Source: Aequorivita sp. UBA3180 (lineage in GTDB: Bacteria > Bacteroidota > Bacteroidia > Flavobacteriales > Flavobacteriaceae). From it: a stretch of 49,730 nt of DNA. Where the stretch lies: assembly GCA_002364215.1 (NCBI GenBank), contig DEXQ01000002.1:39150-88879 (forward strand), written 5' to 3'. Every line of letters begins with the position of its first letter. Positions within the stretch are counted from its first letter, which is position 1. A program made the position numbers and the translations under genes. The notes beneath the pieces were generated by a model. It saw nothing but the letters and a program-made list of their open reading frames with translations, searched no databases and had not been told where the DNA came from. Of the stretch, positions 17,756 through 25,866 are shown one piece after another.

Positions 17756-19006
17756 TTACCACCTGAAGGCTCCAGCCATCAATTCAATTTCTGCATTTTT
17801 GATTCCTATTTCTTGTGCCACAGTTTTCCAATTCTTCACTACGGATAACACTTCGTTTAAAATAGTTTCCATCTCTGTATTATTTAATCTAAAATATTCG
17901 CCAACACTTTTAGCCAAATCAAAACTTAAAGCGTTATCATCCATATCTATATTTAGAGACAAACCATCTTTCTCTATCGAGGGGTTTAGGTCATAAGCAG
18001 GCGATAAAACCCAACCTTTTTCGGTTAATATAAATCCGTGATTTCGCAAATGGTCATCCGTATTAGATATCGCTATATTAAATACTATACGTCGCCAAAG
18101 TTGATGTAAATTAGCCTCGACATCCACACCATAATTTTCTATGAATTCTACAATTTCGAGATAACTTGGCGCAGACTCTTTTATAATATCCTCTGTATTA
18201 CCTGTCATCGTCATAGCTGAAGCAAAGTGAATGCGTTTTTCAGTCTCTCGATCAAATCTTTTGGTCAGAAACGTATGGTACTGACCGCTTATTTTTTCTA
18301 TTTTGGATTCTGCCATATGTATTCCTGAAGCAGTGGCTAGTCTATAGGCTAAAAACTCCCAAACGGCTTTATCTATGGTATCTGTCTTTGATGGAAACTT
18401 CGCAATCCAAAGATTCTTCTTAAGGTCAAAAATATTTGCCTTTGGTCTAGCACCCCCCAATGATGAACCTGGTGCTATCAATACAGCAATCCATTTTCTT
18501 ATTGCCTCACTTTGGTCATCACTTTCTAATTGTTTTGCTGCTTCTTGTAATTCTCCAAGCGAAGACCACGGTGGTGTTGGGCTTTGAGCATCGTTATCTA
18601 AAAAAGGTCCTTCCAGTTCAGTTTTAAAACGCAAAGCACCCATTCTACTTTCGTCAAAAACCCCAAGTAAATAATCTATTTCATAGAGTGTAGGTGCCTT
18701 TTCATTCTTTGCTCTAGCATCTTGAGCAGCCCTACGTTTCATTAAAGTCTTACCCCAAGTGTCTGGCATACTATCTAAAAAAATACCGAAATTCTCTTTG
18801 TTAGCTGGATATTGTGGCCCTGAATAAAACTCTATATCCGGGTCTAACAATCGTTGTGCATTGGTTTTTAACCAATCCTTGTCATACTCAAAACTAAAAG
18901 CTTTTTTTCCTTTAGCAAAATGAGCGGAAAGTATACCTACCAAGGTTGGTTTCTCTAAAGCTGCCCAATCTGCAAATACGTATATATCAAATTTTCCTGT
19001 TGCCAT
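17756..19006 (-). CDS. hipA: HipA-family serine/threonine kinase toxin
   Basis: This 416-residue protein carries the HipA core: GSSLGGARPK at 180-189 (nucleotide-binding loop), FLTKRFDR at 246-253, the catalytic loop NTDDHLRNH at 315-323 with Asp and Asn in place, and AYDLNP at 337-342 as the metal-binding Asp. HipA toxins phosphorylate aminoacyl-tRNA synthetases such as GltX and cause growth arrest. The antitoxin gene lies immediately upstream (5 bp gap). All key residues look intact, so it should be active. It is about 25 residues shorter than E. coli HipA. Confidence 0.92.
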   Translation of the reverse strand: MATGKFDIYVFADWAALEKPTLVGILSAHFAKGKKAFSFEYDKDWLKTNAQRLLDPDIEFYSGPQYPANKENFGIFLDSMPDTWGKTLMKRRAAQDARAKNEKAPTLYEIDYLLGVFDESRMGALRFKTELEGPFLDNDAQSPTPPWSSLGELQEAAKQLESDDQSEAIRKWIAVLIAPGSSLGGARPKANIFDLKKNLWIAKFPSKTDTIDKAVWEFLAYRLATASGIHMAESKIEKISGQYHTFLTKRFDRETEKRIHFASAMTMTGNTEDIIKESAPSYLEIVEFIENYGVDVEANLHQLWRRIVFNIAISNTDDHLRNHGFILTEKGWVLSPAYDLNPSIEKDGLSLNIDMDDNALSFDLAKSVGEYFRLNNTEMETILNEVLSVVKNWKTVAQEIGIKNAEIELMAGAFRW

Positions 19007-19011
19007 AATAT

Positions 19012-19299
19012 TTATAATAAATCAAGGTCTTGTAGTTTTCTACCAAATTCATCATCCACCGCTAACTTTAGAAAATCATCTTGAAGATTGAGCACCCTAA
19101 ATACATTAAAGTACAAACCAATAGCTACGGCCGGATCGCCTTTTTCAATACGATAAAGGGTGGCTCTATGAATACCTGCACGTTCTGAAACTTGCTCGGT
19201 AGTAAGCTTTCTTCTCTTTCTGGCTAGCTTTATATTCTCACCTATGTTTTCAAAAATCTTCTGATACTTTGGAAGAATAATTGTTTTCTTAGAATTCAT
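19012..19299 (-). CDS. hipB: HipB-like HTH antitoxin/repressor
   Basis: The ATG at 19299 gives 95 residues. An upstream in-frame TTG at 19320 would lie inside the operator and is less likely. The helix-turn-helix is TTEQVSERAGIHRATLYRIEKG (about 32-53), of the Xre/HipB type. Antitoxins of this family bind the kinase and repress their own operon. A 41-bp inverted repeat directly upstream (19306-19346) is the obvious operator and is shared with the divergent gene at 19355. Confidence 0.87.
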   Translation of the reverse strand: MNSKKTIILPKYQKIFENIGENIKLARKRRKLTTEQVSERAGIHRATLYRIEKGDPAVAIGLYFNVFRVLNLQDDFLKLAVDDEFGRKLQDLDLL

Positions 19300-19305
19300 T
19301 TTGTT

Positions 19306-19346
19306 GTTTATTTGCGACAAATATATTACTTTTGTAGTAAATAAAC
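19306..19346. promoter_or_regulatory. Divergent promoter with 41-bp inverted-repeat operator
   Basis: GTTTATTT..C.ACAAA at the left end is repeated inverted at the right end (TTTGT.G.AAATAAAC), centred on 19326. Two -7 boxes of the form TAnnTTTG lie inside: TACTTTTG at 19327-19334 on the + strand (with TTG at 19304-19306, 20 bp upstream) and TATATTTG on the - strand (19318-19325). HipB bound here would block transcription both ways. Confidence 0.7.
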
Positions 19347-19354
19347 AACATTTT

Positions 19355-20755
19355 ATGAATTACCCAAAGATTGAAAAAGATATATTAATTCATACGGATA
19401 GAAAAGAATTCAAACTTTATACTGATAAAGTCTTGATCGAAAATTTAAAAACAAAAAAAACTCCTGTTGAAATTTCAGTGGATGTAGTTCCATCAGATGA
19501 GCCAGATATAGATGACAGAGATTGGATTTACAATTCGTCACTTTTCGAAATCTTCGCATCTATACCTTTTATAGAAAATCACGTAGCTCCATTATCAGAA
19601 GCATATAACGACTTTTTAGAAAAATTTGATTTATTTCTAGAAATTTTTAAAAGTATGTCACAAATAGATGGTATTGAGATGGCGCCATTTTCACTCCACT
19701 TTGAACTTGAGAATACATACATCTTAAAATTTCTTTTTCATCCTCTACCAGAGAAAATCGATTATGTAACTATGTTGGCTTCTGCCTTTGATACAATCGC
19801 TCACTTACATCAAGAAAAAGAAAGTGAATTGAAAACTGCCATACAAACTTCATATTCAAGAAAGAACAACAAAAAGTATTTAACCTTTACAGATGGTAGT
19901 TGGAAGGTACTCAACCCATTATTGGAAGTTGGTAAAGAAATTACCAAAGACTACAGAAAGGACAGGGATTGGCGAGTCAAAAAACCCCACATAATACTCA
20001 ATCAGGATAATTTTACTCATCGATTTATCTTTGATTCCAATTGGGTATTAGTATTTGACCACTTAGAAACGATGCTTATTCAGCCCAATGACGTAGCATT
20101 GTACTCCAATATTGCTGATAGATGCCTGAATCAGGCTATGGAGTTTTACGAAAAAGTCATTTTGCCACGACATAAACAATGGCATGGTAGTTTTCCTTCT
20201 TTAGAAAAACAAAAAGAGTATTACGACTATTTTGAGATAATTATTCAGGCGGTCATATTTGCATATACAGCCTTGGAAGCTTTTGCTAATATATGTATAC
20301 CAGCAGGATGGGAATACCAAACAGAAGCCAATGGTGTAAAAACCATATATTCCAAAGAAGCAATCGAACGAAAATTTGAACTACGTGAAAAGTTTAAAAA
20401 AGTGATACGCCCAATTTTGAATTCTCCTGACCCAACTCGTGAGGACTGGTGGATGCCTTTTATTGAGCTTGAAAACCTAAGAAATGAAATTATCCATACG
20501 AAACAATCCAGGTCCGAAGAACGCTATGCAAAGTTGCTTTCTCAATCTATTTTTGACATTGTTAGAAACCACAAAAACATCATACAGTTTTACGGGGACC
20601 ATATCTCTAAATATAGGACTGAATTCCTTGAAGAGTATCCATATGAATTTGGCTATGACGACGTTATTCCAGGGTTAATGACTGATAAAAATTATTGGAA
20701 ATCATACAAATCTATTCGTAATATTAAATTCGACAAGTCTGATGAAGAAGAATAA
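19355..20755 (+). CDS. Unknown 466-aa protein with C-terminal HEPN-like domain
   Basis: The ATG at 19355 lies just after the shared operator. An earlier in-frame start at 19301 would read through the promoter. The N-terminal ~280 residues are unassigned. The C-terminal part is helical and has AYTALEAFANICIPAG (303-318) followed by LENLRNEIIHTK (372-383). The RNEIIH piece fits the Rx4-6H RNase motif of HEPN domains. HEPN proteins are common toxins and phage-defence effectors. It is transcribed divergently from hipB under the same operator, which argues that it belongs to the HipBA module. Confidence 0.75.
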   Translation: MNYPKIEKDILIHTDRKEFKLYTDKVLIENLKTKKTPVEISVDVVPSDEPDIDDRDWIYNSSLFEIFASIPFIENHVAPLSEAYNDFLEKFDLFLEIFKSMSQIDGIEMAPFSLHFELENTYILKFLFHPLPEKIDYVTMLASAFDTIAHLHQEKESELKTAIQTSYSRKNNKKYLTFTDGSWKVLNPLLEVGKEITKDYRKDRDWRVKKPHIILNQDNFTHRFIFDSNWVLVFDHLETMLIQPNDVALYSNIADRCLNQAMEFYEKVILPRHKQWHGSFPSLEKQKEYYDYFEIIIQAVIFAYTALEAFANICIPAGWEYQTEANGVKTIYSKEAIERKFELREKFKKVIRPILNSPDPTREDWWMPFIELENLRNEIIHTKQSRSEERYAKLLSQSIFDIVRNHKNIIQFYGDHISKYRTEFLEEYPYEFGYDDVIPGLMTDKNYWKSYKSIRNIKFDKSDEEE

Positions 20756-20811
20756 AAGGAACTTAGAAGCAATAGAAAAATTATTAATTAAAACAAACTG
20801 GTTTTTAAATT

Positions 20812-21342
20812 ATGGCAAAACGTTACAAAGAATATGAAGACATCGAAAAAGAATTTTATTTCTATATAGGACTGCTCTCAGATAGATTTGCCAAAATGGA
20901 AGTACTTGTCCGAGATATGCTCGGGGCATTTATATCAGATGATGATGTTCTCAATGCTTATCTTTTTGAAAAGAATAGTCTTGATGCGAATATCAAACTC
21001 ATTAAAACGATAAATGTAAAATATGACTACGAAAAGAAAATTCTGGCTGAAATTTTAAATGAAGTAAGTTATATAAAATCAGAACGCAACTCTTTCATTC
21101 ACGGTATATGGTCAGAGCCCATAGCTAAGGACAATGATATCATTATCCATTGTATCAATCCCAAAATGAAATTTGAAAAAGAACCCAATGGTAAAAGATG
21201 GTCTTTTGGTCACGGAAAATTGGTTAGACTTACGTATATCAAAAAACTCGTAAGTAAGATAGAAGATATTATGGTTTCGCAGAAAGCATTTATCGAAAGA
21301 CTTCGAAATTTTGACTTGGAATTTTGGATACCAAAAGGTTAA
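20812..21342 (+). CDS. Small helical protein with HEPN-like RNxxxH motif
   Basis: This 176-residue, mostly helical soluble protein starts 56 bp after the 466-aa gene. YIKSERNSFIHGIW (87-100) contains RNSFIH, the same Rx4H spacing as in its neighbour and in HEPN RNases. The preceding helix (LSDRFAKMEVLVRDML) also resembles the first helix of such domains. It is not an obvious copy of the neighbour's domain. Function as RNase or as a non-catalytic partner is inferred only. Confidence 0.7.
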   Translation: MAKRYKEYEDIEKEFYFYIGLLSDRFAKMEVLVRDMLGAFISDDDVLNAYLFEKNSLDANIKLIKTINVKYDYEKKILAEILNEVSYIKSERNSFIHGIWSEPIAKDNDIIIHCINPKMKFEKEPNGKRWSFGHGKLVRLTYIKKLVSKIEDIMVSQKAFIERLRNFDLEFWIPKG

Positions 21343-21343
21343 G

Positions 21344-22924
21344 CTAATTAAAAATTGACTTCACCTCCTCATAAACCCGCTCAAAATTAGCTTCTAAATC
21401 AGCCTGAGAAAATTGCTTTGATTCCTTCGGTAGCTGCCTGATGATGTTAGATAGTTTAAAATGTACTTTCTTATCCTTCCCATCTGCATACGTGATAAAT
21501 TCTCCCTGTTTCAATCTGAAGAACACACCAGCTCTAATTTTTGGAATTTCCTTTTCCCCGGTTGTAATGCGAGTATCAAAATCGAGATTATGGCCACGAC
21601 TGATGCTTTTAGTTGGGTCTTTGATGATTTCAAAGAAACGTTCATAGTACTTTGCCGTGTCTGGGTCATTTACTTTACCAAAAAACTGGTAAGACAAATT
21701 GCTCAAAATAGCTTTACTCGCCTTATCACCATACATCATATCATTCTGGATTTTATCCTGCATCACATAAATCGTAGCAATATCATAACTTCTAAGCGTT
21801 GCCGGAATACGGTGCATATTCAACAAGCGAATCGTTGGTGCTTCTTCCATCAGCAAGAAAGACGGTTTAGAATTTCGTAAGCTCATTTGTTTTGTAATGG
21901 TGTGAATAATAGTGGCGATGACGGGCGAATAGGACGTTTCATATTTTGGGTTATTGACCACGGAAATAATTGCAGGGTTTTCCTCACTATTGATATTCAA
22001 TGGCACTTCGTCTGCAGATAGTGCCATAAAAATTCGTTGTGTACTAATTCGTTTCAGCGCATTAGCCAGGGTACTTTTCACACCAGCTGTCTGCCTATCC
22101 GAATCCTTTCCGCTTATAAAAGCATCTGCCATTGCTCTCGAAGTGGTGTTGGTTTCCAAAAACTGAATAAGACTATCGGTATCGAGCATTTGATAAATCG
22201 CTATTAAATGTGGCAACGTACAGTAGTTAGGATAGTCGGTTTTCAGTTTCCAAATCAATCCACCAATTAATCCCTCGGCTGCATCGTTAAAGAATTTGGT
22301 TGTTCCTGTAGTTCCGCTTTCCCTTTGTTCCAAAAGATTTTCAATTAGTACCCTTGAGACTTCGTTTACACTTTCCTCATTCTCTAAATAGCGTGGTGCT
22401 ATGGGATTTACCCTGTGAATAATTTTATCAAAGGAAATGACCTTAAAAGGAATATCGCTATCCTTAAAAAGTGGATACGCCATTTCGGTCAGCTCAAAAT
22501 CTTTGTAGTCGTGAATGATTCCACAAAAACGCTCTCTCCGGAAATGTTTTAGAAATCCATACACCACACTTTCTGTCTTTCCACTTCCGGCAGAACCGAT
22601 TATGGACGCGCCTCTTTTGATATTATCCAATTTGAAATTCCCTTTGGTCGTAGAAAAACTGACCTGATATTTAGCATTTCCATTTTGTGCGTTTTCAGTT
22701 TTATGAAGAAAAACATACAGTCCTGTATTAATTAGCATAAGAGGACAAACCAAATACAATAATATCGATATTAATTCATTTCCTTCAGAAGTATAGAATA
22801 GGAAAAAAGCAAGTATCATAATATTTAATAAAAACGCATATTTGCTTACTCGAAACATCGCATAGAAAATGGTACTGGCTAAACCAATAATTGAAAGTAT
22901 CGTTATAAGGTTGTCCATTTGCAT
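21344..22924 (-). CDS. Type IV coupling protein (TraG/VirD4-like)
   Basis: This 526-residue protein has three or four N-terminal membrane segments (about 6-24, 31-45, 50-74), then Walker A GSAGSGKT at 110-117 and a Walker B-like LLMEEAPT in the second half, as in TraG/TraD coupling ATPases that deliver the relaxase-DNA complex to a mating pore. Its ATG lies 5 bp after the relaxase stop, so it is the last gene of the mobilisation operon. It is shorter than most conjugative VirD4 proteins and matches the form found in Bacteroidota mobilisable elements. No mating-pore genes are in the window. Confidence 0.85.
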   Translation of the reverse strand: MQMDNLITILSIIGLASTIFYAMFRVSKYAFLLNIMILAFFLFYTSEGNELISILLYLVCPLMLINTGLYVFLHKTENAQNGNAKYQVSFSTTKGNFKLDNIKRGASIIGSAGSGKTESVVYGFLKHFRRERFCGIIHDYKDFELTEMAYPLFKDSDIPFKVISFDKIIHRVNPIAPRYLENEESVNEVSRVLIENLLEQRESGTTGTTKFFNDAAEGLIGGLIWKLKTDYPNYCTLPHLIAIYQMLDTDSLIQFLETNTTSRAMADAFISGKDSDRQTAGVKSTLANALKRISTQRIFMALSADEVPLNINSEENPAIISVVNNPKYETSYSPVIATIIHTITKQMSLRNSKPSFLLMEEAPTIRLLNMHRIPATLRSYDIATIYVMQDKIQNDMMYGDKASKAILSNLSYQFFGKVNDPDTAKYYERFFEIIKDPTKSISRGHNLDFDTRITTGEKEIPKIRAGVFFRLKQGEFITYADGKDKKVHFKLSNIIRQLPKESKQFSQADLEANFERVYEEVKSIFN

Positions 22925-22929
22925 ACCCT

Positions 22930-23961
22930 CTATATTCCTATTGAACTTGATTTAATGGCCACTTCTGCTCCACGTCTTAACCGTTTGAAAACCCGAAGTG
23001 CAATTTGTGTTTGACTAACTGGAATACTCGGCGCTACTGGCAATCCTGTTTTGGTTATCATTTTAAACGCCAAAGCTTTTTCATTGGCTGGTAATTTCAT
23101 CAAGGCGGCGAAATACAGGTTAGGATTCTTTACAAAATCTTTTTTTGCTTTGTAGGTCTCGGCAAAGTTGCGTTTGTAGCCAAAAGTTTTGTCAAACGTT
23201 TTTTCCGCTTTGGCGAAAAAGGCATCCCTATCAAAACCACGCTTTACCTTTTTGCCGTGCATTTCAACTTCAGAAGCTTTGTGTTTACTTCCAGGCGAAA
23301 GACTGACCGTATTAGAAGCATCCTTTCTGCTCACGATGATATGGATATGACTTTGGTTTCCATCTTTCGCCATTCCCTGGACAATTCGTTTTCCATTTTG
23401 TTGATGTGGTGCTTGGCGTTCCAATTTGGCAATTACCTTTTTCATTTTGTTGATATTACCTTCAGCTCGTCCTTCTTGAATGTTTCTGATTTCGGTTTTC
23501 AGCTGAAGTATTTTTGTAGCAAAAGGTTGGTTTTCTTTAATTTGAAAATCTGTTCCTTTAAAGGTTCGTTGATGTTCAATTTTAGCGAAGTATTTTATGT
23601 CATCTATGGTTATGGGTCGTCCGTGAATTTCTCGATTGAAGCTGGCAACATAATCTTTCATCAGCTCACGAGTATAGGTTTTTAAATCTTGGCTATTGTT
23701 CTGAAGTTTTTGCAATTCATATTTTGAAGGACTGACCGTGATAGAATAAAACTTGGGTTCTTTCTTTTTCAATTTTGCGGTATTTCCATCGATTTCTTTG
23801 ACCACTTCTTCAGCGGAAATTTCATCGCCATATTGATTGAAAAAATGTTCCATTTCGTGCTGTTCCAAACCTTGATTTTCTTTTTCTAAATAGCCTACAA
23901 AATCAGCTGAACTTTGTGAATAATTGTTGCCTAATTTTTGAGGTGTGATTGTAATGTACAT
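22930..23961 (-). CDS. Relaxase / MobB-type mobilisation protein
   Basis: This 343-residue protein contains SHIHIIVSRKDAS (about 204-216), the His-hydrophobic-His metal site of relaxases, an earlier conserved His in KIEHQRTFKG (127-136), and an N-terminal YITITP start. It matches the Bacteroidota DUF5712/MobB-type relaxase family. A relaxase nicks oriT and stays bound to the 5' end by a Tyr. The nucleophile is probably one of the Tyr residues near the N-terminus. It sits between the BfmA-like accessory gene and the coupling protein. Confidence 0.83.
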   Translation of the reverse strand: MYITITPQKLGNNYSQSSADFVGYLEKENQGLEQHEMEHFFNQYGDEISAEEVVKEIDGNTAKLKKKEPKFYSITVSPSKYELQKLQNNSQDLKTYTRELMKDYVASFNREIHGRPITIDDIKYFAKIEHQRTFKGTDFQIKENQPFATKILQLKTEIRNIQEGRAEGNINKMKKVIAKLERQAPHQQNGKRIVQGMAKDGNQSHIHIIVSRKDASNTVSLSPGSKHKASEVEMHGKKVKRGFDRDAFFAKAEKTFDKTFGYKRNFAETYKAKKDFVKNPNLYFAALMKLPANEKALAFKMITKTGLPVAPSIPVSQTQIALRVFKRLRRGAEVAIKSSSIGI

Positions 23962-23972
23962 AGCTCAAATAT

Positions 23973-24353
23973 TTAGAGTTGGGTGCTTTGGTTTTTCTTT
24001 TCGCGAAAGCGGACTTCCTTCTTTTCTTCGGCATATTTCTTTTCTACAATCAGCGGTTTTTTAGTTGGCTCTTCGGTCTCAAAAAGGGACTGAATCATCG
24101 CCACCGTAGGTTTGGTCTGTGTCTTTTCTACGTCTCTCATTATGGCAATAACCGCATTGATTCTTTTGAGTAATTTAGCCTCAATGGTACGTCCCGTTGG
24201 TCCTAATTTTTCCTTTGGCGATATTTCGTTGTAGAAGAAAAAATCGAGCATCGTGGACATCGCCTCGGTGTGCGATTTGAAGTACGTGCGTGAGAAAGTT
24301 TGGAAACGTTTTGCGGTTTCCTTTTTAAATCTAATTCCAATAAATGAGTCCAT
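23973..24353 (-). CDS. BfmA/BtgA-family mobilisation accessory protein
   Basis: This 126-residue protein begins with DSFIGIRFKKETAKRFQTFSRTYFKSHTEAM, the ribbon-helix-helix-like start of BfmA/BtgA oriT-binding proteins from Bacteroides mobilisable elements. It is the first gene of the leftward mobilisation operon and lies next to the inverted-repeat-rich region 24354-24784, where its target site is expected. The C-terminus is highly charged. Confidence 0.83.
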   Translation of the reverse strand: MDSFIGIRFKKETAKRFQTFSRTYFKSHTEAMSTMLDFFFYNEISPKEKLGPTGRTIEAKLLKRINAVIAIMRDVEKTQTKPTVAMIQSLFETEEPTKKPLIVEKKYAEEKKEVRFREKKNQSTQL

Positions 24354-24784
24354 ATTTCGCCGATTTGTCGCAAAATCTTCCCTAAAAATGGGCGTTTACA
24401 GCCCGTTTGTCGCAAATCGTTGATTGTCAAAAATTTAAGATATATCCAAATTGCTGGTTATCAGCTATTTGAAAACGAAAAGGAATCCGAAACATCGCGC
24501 AGCGTGTTACCCTCTTGCTATTCCTTTTCGTCACGCGCAAGCGTGACAAAAATCCATACAATCCGGCTAAAAAGCCGATTGCCATTTTCAAGGAAAATGA
24601 TTTTCCGATATGTTATTTTTCGATGTGTACGGTTATCGGCGAAAGTCGAAAAGTGGATAACCCTACGTAATTCTGAATGCTGAATTTCAGCGAAATAAAG
24701 ATACGTTTTTTTCTTTACTATATGTTAATCACATACAAAAACACCTCTAAATTTTAGAGGTGCTTGCTTTTAATTTCATACAAT
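24354..24784. other. Probable oriT / mobilisation control region
   Basis: These 431 bp have no credible gene. They hold TTTGTCGCAAA twice (about 24365 and 24408), a GGGC/GCCC hairpin between them, a perfect hairpin GTCACGC-GCAA-GCGTGAC (24530-24547) preceded by a CCTCTTGCT stretch, and CGGCT-AAAA-AGCCG (24564-24577). Position beside the relaxase accessory gene and a cluster of dyads is what oriT looks like in this family. The nick site cannot be placed by eye. Confidence 0.55.
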
Positions 24785-24982
24785 TTATATGTTGAATATG
24801 TATTTGTACGAATACAAATTCCGAAGTGCTTCTTCATCAAGCATCTTATCCAAATTGGTATTATGCTTGGTTGCATAATCCATAATATCCTTGCCATATT
24901 TTTCCTTTACATCTTCCTTAGAATTGGCAAGTAATCGCTCTTGTGTTTCCTCGCTCAAATCGGTAAAATTCAAATAAATCAT
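24785..24982 (-). CDS. Small unknown protein downstream of the RadC-like gene
   Basis: A 65-residue acidic protein (IYLNFTDLSEETQERLL, then Lys/Glu-rich) lies 11 bp after the RadC-like stop on the same strand. The composition and reading frame are consistent with a real small gene. No family is recognised. It closes the ssb-radC-like transcript. Confidence 0.6.
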   Translation of the reverse strand: MIYLNFTDLSEETQERLLANSKEDVKEKYGKDIMDYATKHNTNLDKMLDEEALRNLYSYKYIFNI

Positions 24983-24993
24983 AGCTTTCTAAT

Positions 24994-25443
24994 TTATAAA
25001 AGTCCATTATCAGAAAAGCTATAATAATTCCCATCAGGTGCAAATATCAAATGGTCCAGAATGGTAATATCGAATAATTGTGCTGCCTTTTTTATTTTGC
25101 TTGTAAGGTTTTTATCTGCCTCACTTGGCATCAATTTTCCGCTTGGGTGATTATGCGTTAGAATTATAGCTACCGATAAGGATTTTAGAATGACGGCAAA
25201 TAAAATCCGAAGGTCTATTAGTGTACCTGTAATTCCGCCTTGTGACAATTGATAGACACCTTTCACTTTGTTACTGTTATTCAACAATACAACTTTGAAA
25301 GTTTCCTGTATGGCGATTGTATCTTTATCCCAATCCTCAAAGAGCAGTTCAGCCGCATCTTGTGAACTACTTATTTTTTGCCACTCAGAGGATTTTAACC
25401 CTCCTTTGTAGCTTATTTTTATTTCGTTAACTTGTGCTTTCAT
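24994..25443 (-). CDS. RadC-like JAB/MPN-domain protein
   Basis: This 149-residue protein carries the JAMM metal site HNHPSG (97-102) with Asp110 after it, as in the C-terminal domain of RadC. The N-terminal HhH domain of full-length RadC (about 225 residues) is missing. Short forms like this are standard on Bacteroidota mobile elements, where the role is unknown despite the 'DNA repair' label. It lies between ssb and the mobilisation genes. Confidence 0.9.
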   Translation of the reverse strand: MKAQVNEIKISYKGGLKSSEWQKISSSQDAAELLFEDWDKDTIAIQETFKVVLLNNSNKVKGVYQLSQGGITGTLIDLRILFAVILKSLSVAIILTHNHPSGKLMPSEADKNLTSKIKKAAQLFDITILDHLIFAPDGNYYSFSDNGLL

Positions 25444-25474
25444 TGTTATCTAATTTTAATTAATGGATAATGAA

Positions 25475-25510
25475 AAAGAGGGCGCAACTTTCCAGAGGAA
25501 CGCCCTCTTT
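25475..25510 (-). terminator. Terminator after ssb
   Basis: AAAGAGGGCG (25475-25484) pairs exactly with CGCCCTCTTT (25501-25510) around a 16-base loop, with a T-run on the minus strand after it. It lies 12 bp past the ssb stop and separates ssb from the RadC-like gene. Confidence 0.75.
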
Positions 25511-25521
25511 AATTTTGAAGA

Positions 25522-25866
25522 TTACTTGTCGTTTTTGCTTCCAAGTAATAGGATTTCATCGGCTACAACTTCCGTTACATAGCGTTGGTTGCCATCATCG
25601 GTAGTGTAGGTTCGGGTCTTTAGCTTCCCTGTAATTCCTACTTCTTTACCTTTATCAACATAGTTCTCTACAATTTCGGCAGTCTTTCCCCAAGCTACAA
25701 CGGTATGCCAGTTGGTGTCCGTTTGCTTTTCGCCTTTACTGTCTTTGTAATACTCGTTTGTAGCGAGTGAGAAGCGGGCTACTTTCTTACCGCTTTCAAG
25801 GTTCGTAATGGTTGGCTCTTGTCCAACGTTTCCAATTAACTGTACGTGATTTCTAATAGTACTCAT
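25522..25866 (-). CDS. ssb: Single-stranded DNA-binding protein
   Basis: This 114-residue OB-fold protein begins STIRNHVQLIGNVGQEP and has the WHTVVAWGKTAEIVENYVDKGKEV core of SSB. It lacks the long acidic tail of chromosomal SSB, as usual for plasmid and ICE copies. It would coat single strands made during transfer or replication of the element. A hairpin terminator follows. Confidence 0.93.
   Translation of the reverse strand: MSTIRNHVQLIGNVGQEPTITNLESGKKVARFSLATNEYYKDSKGEKQTDTNWHTVVAWGKTAEIVENYVDKGKEVGITGKLKTRTYTTDDGNQRYVTEVVADEILLLGSKNDK

Noticed and set aside
19301..19354. Upstream start for the 466-aa protein
   Set aside because: It would translate through the divergent promoter and operator; the ATG at 19355 lies just after them.
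21344..24353. A complete conjugative (self-transmissible) system
   Set aside because: Only a coupling protein, relaxase and accessory protein are present; no mating-pore genes are in the window, so only mobilisation is supported.
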